Shown here: positions 60,475 through 64,000 of the stretch, piece by piece
Layout of the letters: every line of letters starts with the position of its first letter
Numbering within the stretch: the stretch's first letter is position 1
From: an uncultured Endomicrobiia bacterium
GTDB taxonomy: Bacteria; Elusimicrobiota; Endomicrobiia; Endomicrobiales; Endomicrobiaceae
Length of the DNA stretch: 64,000 nucleotides
Direction: 5' to 3'
Assembly: GCA_938040055.1 (NCBI GenBank)
Contig: CALHWY010000020.1
Span: 45,060-109,059, forward strand
Made by a program: the position numbers and the translations under genes
The notes under the pieces: model-generated
The model's input: only the letters and a program-made list of their open reading frames with translations
What the model was told of the DNA's origin: nothing
The model's database searches: none

Positions 60475-61608
60475 TCAGCGAGCTCTTGAGTGGTATTTTT
60501 CAAAAAACTCTTTTTTTGCTTCAAGAAATGTATCACTTTCCAATGATTTTCTTATTTTTGCCATTAAGTCTATCATAAAATAAATATTATGTAAAGATAA
60601 GAGACTGAGATAAAGACTTTCACGCGCTCTGACAAGATGGTTAAGATAAGCTTTGGTATATTCTTTACAGGCGGGACATCCGCATTCGGGATCGAGAGGA
60701 GTGAAATCCTCCCTGAATTCCGCATTTCTTATATTAAGTTTGCCGAGAGAAGTAAAAACCTGTCCGTTGCGGCCGTTTCTTGTGGGAATAACGCAGTCGA
60801 ACATATCTATTCCCCGGCCGGCGCATTCCCATAAATCTTCAGGCATTCCCACGCCCATTAAATATCTCGCTTTATTTTCCGGCAGGACGGGAACCGTATT
60901 TTCAAGCACAGAATGCATATCTTCTTTAGGCTCTCCCACGGACAAACCGCCTATGGCATATCCCGTGAAACCGGTTTTTACCATTTCTTCGGCGCTTTTT
61001 TTCCTTAAATCATTATAAACCGACCCCTGGATTATGCCGAAAAGCGCCTGTTTTTCAAAAGAATTATCATTATAAAACTCGTCTTTGCATCTTTTCGCCC
61101 ATCTTAAACTCAGTTCCATGGAATTTTTAGCATATTCGTAAGAAGCGGGATAAGGCGTGCATTCGTCAAAACACATTATTATGTCCGCGCCTATTTTTTT
61201 TTGCACCCGAACGGATTTTTCGGGCGAAAAGAAATGGGAAGAACCGTCTATATGGGACTGAAACGTCGCCCCTTCTTCCGACAGCTTCCTTATTTCATTA
61301 AGACTGAAAATCTGAAAGCCTCCCGAATCGGTAAGCATAGGGCCGTTCCAGGAGTTGAATTTCTGCACGCCGCCGGCTTTTTCTATTACATCCGTTCCGG
61401 GACGAAGATAAAGATGATATGAATTCGCCAGAATTATCTGCGCGCCGCAGTCGCGGAGATATTGCGCGGCAATGCCTTTTACCGTGGCATTAGTGCCCAC
61501 CGGCATAAATGCCGGAGTGTCTATAATGCCTCTTGCGGTAAAAACCCTGCCCAGACGCGCTTTACACTGCGATGATTTTTTTATCAGCCGGTAAGAGCCG
61601 CATTCCAT
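60475..61608 (-). CDS. tgt: Queuine/preQ1 tRNA-ribosyltransferase
   Basis: 377 residues. Exchanges guanine for preQ1 at the wobble position of GUN-anticodon tRNAs. Substrate block MLTDSGGFQIFSL with the catalytic Asp, IMCFDECTPYP, GYAIGGLSVGEP and the zinc site ECGCPACKEYTKAYLNHLVRARE (three Cys and a His). It overlaps the upstream HD gene by one base. Confidence 0.96.
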   Translation of the reverse strand: MECGSYRLIKKSSQCKARLGRVFTARGIIDTPAFMPVGTNATVKGIAAQYLRDCGAQIILANSYHLYLRPGTDVIEKAGGVQKFNSWNGPMLTDSGGFQIFSLNEIRKLSEEGATFQSHIDGSSHFFSPEKSVRVQKKIGADIIMCFDECTPYPASYEYAKNSMELSLRWAKRCKDEFYNDNSFEKQALFGIIQGSVYNDLRKKSAEEMVKTGFTGYAIGGLSVGEPKEDMHSVLENTVPVLPENKARYLMGVGMPEDLWECAGRGIDMFDCVIPTRNGRNGQVFTSLGKLNIRNAEFREDFTPLDPECGCPACKEYTKAYLNHLVRARESLYLSLLSLHNIYFMIDLMAKIRKSLESDTFLEAKKEFFEKYHSRAR

Positions 61609-62273
61609 TATAAAAATTTGTCCCCGTTAATATAGAGCTCGAAGCTGCATTTTAAAACGCGGCTCGCCCTTTTACAGTAATTCGTTCTTGCGAGAAATAT
61701 TTCGAAATAGTCCATAACGGAACATACCGAAGTGTTTATATTAACCCGCAAAGATATGGCCGCTCTTTCTTTATCGACAATAACGTCGACTTTTCTGCAT
61801 GCCGCTATAACTTTAGAGTGTTTGTCCAACTGATGCATATCTTCGGTTCTCAGCCTTTCATGCCTTACGTCCGTTTTGTCTCCCAGAACGGCGGCTGCCG
61901 CGATAGGAGAAACGGGATCCATATTTTTATCTTCATGGCATCCGATGGCGCTTGCCACAGCAAAAGCGTCTTCGCCGTATTCTTCCGCGTCCAGAATATT
62001 TAAAAACATTACCGCCCCGCTCTGGTCATGGTCATGCTTTGAAATAATATTGCCCATATCATGAAGATAAGCGGCGATTTTGGCCAGTTCCTGCTGTCTC
62101 TGTCCGTATCCGAGATATTTAAGCACCTGTCCGGCGACATCCGCGGCAAACAAAGAATGTCTCATTCCATGTTCTTTATAGCCCATTCTGGCAAAAGCCG
62201 TATCCGTAAATTCAAGATATGTGCGGATTTCTTTATTATTCTTAATTGATTCGAAAGTCAGTTCTTTTTTCAT
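61608..62273 (-). CDS. HD-domain phosphohydrolase (2)
   Basis: 221 residues from the ATG at 62273; a more upstream ATG at 62372 would lie ahead of the predicted promoter. Same plan as the 59.4-kb paralogue: YKEHGMRHSLFAA, AAYLHDMGNIISKHDHDQSGAV, AIGCHEDKNMDPVSPIAAAAVLGDKTDVRHERLR and the shared C-terminal domain. First gene of the tgt-yajC-HD-secD-secF unit. Substrate unknown; the DHDQSG and KTDV elements are shared by both. Confidence 0.8.
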   Translation of the reverse strand: MKKELTFESIKNNKEIRTYLEFTDTAFARMGYKEHGMRHSLFAADVAGQVLKYLGYGQRQQELAKIAAYLHDMGNIISKHDHDQSGAVMFLNILDAEEYGEDAFAVASAIGCHEDKNMDPVSPIAAAAVLGDKTDVRHERLRTEDMHQLDKHSKVIAACRKVDVIVDKERAAISLRVNINTSVCSVMDYFEIFLARTNYCKRASRVLKCSFELYINGDKFL

Positions 62274-62300
62274 GGATTTCAGTATTATAACAAATTTGGG

Positions 62301-62330
62301 ATTATATTTGCCCGTACCCGCCGTATTCAA
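62301..62330 (-). promoter_or_regulatory. Promoter of the HD-tgt-yajC-secDF operon
   Basis: Minus-strand TTGAAT (62330-62325), 18 bases, perfect TATAAT (62306-62301). The start falls about 20 bases before the ATG at 62273. A second TATAAT hexamer lies nearer the gene (62285 region) without a good -35. Confidence 0.6.
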
Positions 62331-62491
62331 AAACGGAAAAAACTCCGGCTCCGGTTTTAACAGATTTTGCATTTAACCAAAAGCAGGTACGTTTGAAGAA
62401 GCAAAAGTTGTGATAAATTTCATATGGCGCGTACGGCGGACAAAAACAGCGTCTTATAAATTTAAAATCTCTCCATTCGGTGTTTTTATAC

Positions 62492-62530
62492 GCAAAAAAA
62501 AGCCCGGATTTTAAAAATCCGGGCTTTTGA
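62492..62530 (-). terminator. Strong intrinsic terminator after the small lipoprotein gene
   Basis: Minus-strand stem AAAGCCCGGATTTTTAAAATCCGGGCTTT folded on itself with GCCCGGAT/ATCCGGGC arms, followed by TTTTT. It lies ~20 bases after the lipoprotein stop. The A/T flanks could let it work in both directions. Confidence 0.85.
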
Positions 62531-62546
62531 AAACTTTCACGAATTC

Positions 62547-62942
62547 TCAGGGCTTGATTATAAGCTTGTATTTTGCAGTAGTCCCTTTAGCAGTAGCCGT
62601 TATATGCATTTCATAAGGCTTGGTTAGGGGCGACATAAATTTAGGAGCGGTAAATTTCGTATTCTCTCCCGCTTTTGTGGTTTTCGGTTCGAATTTAGCT
62701 CCGTTATCACAAGCGGACTCCGGTCTTACTCCCCATTCAACATCTCCGTCATACGGCAGCAGATTGTACAAAACCGTAGCTGAAAACTTCTTAGTCTCTC
62801 CTTGTTTAATAGTACTAATTCCTATCTCTTCAGGCACAATAACAATAGTTGTCTTAATACCAAGATTACTGCCGCTGTCCCCGCAGGACGCAATCATTGC
62901 GAAACAAACAAAAGCCAAAACAAAAAACGCCGCTTTTTTCAT
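62547..62942 (-). CDS. Small lipoprotein with an Ig-like domain
   Basis: 131 residues. Lipoprotein signal MKKAAFFVLAFVCFAMIASC with the lipid-bearing Cys at residue 20. The rest (about 30-131) is beta-rich: EIGISTIKQGETKKFSATVL, VEWGVRP and a final ATAKGTTAKYKLIIKP resembles bacterial Ig-like domains (Big_2-like). AAGGAG precedes the ATG and a consensus promoter and strong terminator frame it as a single-gene unit. Cell-surface or periplasmic face; function unknown. Confidence 0.82.
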   Translation of the reverse strand: MKKAAFFVLAFVCFAMIASCGDSGSNLGIKTTIVIVPEEIGISTIKQGETKKFSATVLYNLLPYDGDVEWGVRPESACDNGAKFEPKTTKAGENTKFTAPKFMSPLTKPYEMHITATAKGTTAKYKLIIKP

Positions 62943-62977
62943 AAAAACTCCTTTTATTGGATTAACTGCCGTGTTCC

Positions 62978-63006
62978 ATTATAAAAAAATGCTGTTTTTT
63001 TTTCAA
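62978..63006 (-). promoter_or_regulatory. Promoter of the small lipoprotein gene
   Basis: Minus-strand TTGAAA (63006-63001), 17 bases, perfect TATAAT (62983-62978), about 30 bases before the start codon. Confidence 0.65.
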
Positions 63007-63820
63007 TATGTGCGCGGCTGTGAAAGCTTTCAATAAACGCTTTTTTACAAATTTTTTTAAACTTACGATTTCACATACCGTCTTTTCCGGCGGCTTGCCT
63101 AAAATCAGTCTGGTTAAAAATTGAAATTCAAAGATATACGTAAGTTTTACCAGCAAAATTTCTAATGGATTCTTTTTTACCTATTTGCCTCGCCGCTTAA
63201 CTATCAATGGCGATCGATTAAGATTCTTTTTCCGCTCTATATAAGTACTCATCTGTTTTTCTCTTTAATAATTTCATCAAAATTACCTTTTATTTGTTTT
63301 TCAGATATAACCATATCACAAATTTCCGGCCGATTTATATGTTTTTTCACGTTTTTCCATATTTCAGCAGGAATTATATTGTCAATGGAATATGTCGTAA
63401 CCTATATAAAAAAAGAATTAAAACATAGTTTCCAAAGATTTAGCGACAATCTTATTTAAGAAGCATAGATACCGCGTCGTGAAAGCCAGCAAAAGCACAG
63501 CATATTTATTAAAAGTCCGAAAACCTAAGAAAAACAGAAAATTTTGAATCTTATAGTTCCAAACTTGAAAATGAAAAACAAAATGACTGTTTTTTATATA
63601 AAGCCGTTGAGCCCGATGAAACTCTTGAAGGATTGTACCGTATATCATCCTAAAAAACTTTCCCGTTATTACTTACCATCAAATTGATTTATCACGTATT
63701 TTTTTTATTTTAAAATAATATTTACTCCATAGCGTTTCGTTAGGACGGCCGTCATTTAGAGTCTAAACAACGGCGCTTGATTTAATGACATAATAACAGC
63801 ATAGGAGTGCGCCATTAAAT
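63007..63820. other. Gene-poor stretch with decayed frames before the Fic gene
   Basis: About 0.8 kb with no intact recognised gene. A minus-strand open frame at 63249-63401 (see its entry) and a short 23-codon frame just after it look like a gene remnant. A perfect palindrome TTTAGA-G-TCTAAA lies at 63755-63767, and 8-bp inverted arms ATTTAATG/CATTAAAT lie at 63780-63787 and 63813-63820, directly before the Fic start. Confidence 0.4.
63249..63401 (-). pseudogene. Possible C-terminal remnant of an unidentified gene
   Basis: An open frame without a good start codon reads NIIPAEIWKNVKKHINRPE and ends NFDEIIKEKNR. It is closed upstream by a TAG at 63404-63402. Its TGA overlaps an ATG that opens 23 codons (MSTYIERKKNLNRS). 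Codon pattern and charge look protein-like, but it could be chance. Family not recognised. Confidence 0.25.
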
Positions 63821-64000
63821 ATGCCGTTAAAATTTGAGCCAAAATATTACATAGCTAAATGCTCTTCTTAAAAAACTTCCGGAAACAGAAGCTGTTAAAG
63901 AAAGAGTAAAATCTTTGCCGCTAACTCCTAAAGTACCAGCAAGCTTTAGAGAATCTTCAAAATTATTTTCTGCCCGCTATTCTACAATGACAGAAGGCAA
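63821..64000 (+). pseudogene. Fic-family protein, frameshifted 5' end (cut by window edge)
   Basis: The ATG at 63821 opens MPLKFEPKYYIAK, a Fic-type N-terminus, and stops after 16 codons. From about 63860 another frame continues ALLKKLPETEAV, PLTPKVPASFRESSKLFSARYSTMTEG to the right edge, matching the Fic N-terminal region with the inhibitory (S/T)xxxE(G/N) motif (STMTEG). Removing one A from AAA near 63861 joins the two. Fic enzymes transfer AMP or other groups to target proteins, often as toxins. The catalytic HPFx(D/E)GN motif would lie beyond the window. AGGAG lies 13 bases before the ATG. Confidence 0.6.

Noticed and set aside
63418..63648. 76-codon minus-strand frame near the right edge
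   Set aside because: Aromatic-rich, no start signal or motif; looks like non-coding or decayed DNA. A transposase remnant was considered but no conserved motif was found.

Overview
This window comes from a Gram-negative, LPS-making bacterium of moderate to low GC with a tightly packed genome. It has a heptose/Kdo lipid A core pathway, LptABC export, lipoprotein N-acylation and an OmpA/autotransporter surface protein. It also carries a complete mannose-family PTS with HPr kinase. The mix of genes is compatible with Elusimicrobiota (Elusimicrobium/Endomicrobium-like), but that placement is inference from gene content and was not tested. No rRNA, tRNA, CRISPR array or intact insertion sequence was seen.

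Layout. Nearly every gene is on the minus strand. (1) 1-10.2 kb: gap (cut by the window edge), prfB with a programmed +1 frameshift, three tandem lnt paralogues, secA, hemW. (2) 10.2-14.3 kb: SPFH/NfeD membrane pair, lepB, lepA, with an intrinsic terminator after the SPFH gene. (3) 14.3-24.5 kb: a carbon-sensing block with EI, HPr, mannose-type EIID and EIIC, a GH57 glucan enzyme, EIIB, EIIA, yvcK, rapZ, hprK, ptsN and hpf. (4) 24.5-33.3 kb: an LPS block with lptB, lptA, lptC, lpxL, kdsC, a small membrane protein, kdsA, pyrG, kdsB, hldA and hldD, behind a promoter with a perfect TTGACA. (5) 33.3-37.9 kb: the only clear plus-strand genes before the right edge, typA and an orphan ParA ATPase, between long gene-poor stretches. 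(6) 37.9-42.9 kb: one 1643-residue protein joining a Pmp-like passenger, an autotransporter barrel, a charged linker and an OmpA domain. (7) 43.0-49.0 kb: a second LPS operon with a PIG-L deacetylase, GT4, WaaE-like GT2, lpxK, gmhB, a DUF3108 protein and a CDF metal transporter, bounded by a promoter and a terminator. (8) 49.1-50.7 kb: a lipoprotein/M48 peptidase/pre-toxin gene broken by two frameshifts. (9) 51.1-56.4 kb: two GT9 glycosyltransferases, a DUF374-GT9 fusion and waaA. (10) 56.4-62.3 kb: a probable Sec operon with two HD phosphohydrolases, tgt, yajC, secD, secF and a possible corrinoid-reactivation protein. (11) 62.5-64.0 kb: a small lipoprotein, decayed sequence, and the frameshifted 5' end of a Fic-family gene.

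The genes cover envelope building (lipid A, core heptose and Kdo, LPS export, lipoprotein maturation, Sec export) and PTS-linked carbon control. The most unusual items are the Pmp/autotransporter/OmpA hybrid, the M48/pre-toxin remnant, the DUF374-GT9 fusion, the lnt triplication with equal 32-base overlaps, the attenuator-like typA leader, a C-x3-C-x3-C-x3-C tail on the CDF transporter, and an apparent His-to-Asn change in the PyrG glutaminase site. Several reading-frame breaks would be repaired by a one-base change in a short homopolymer, so sequencing error, polymerase slippage and real gene decay must be kept apart.
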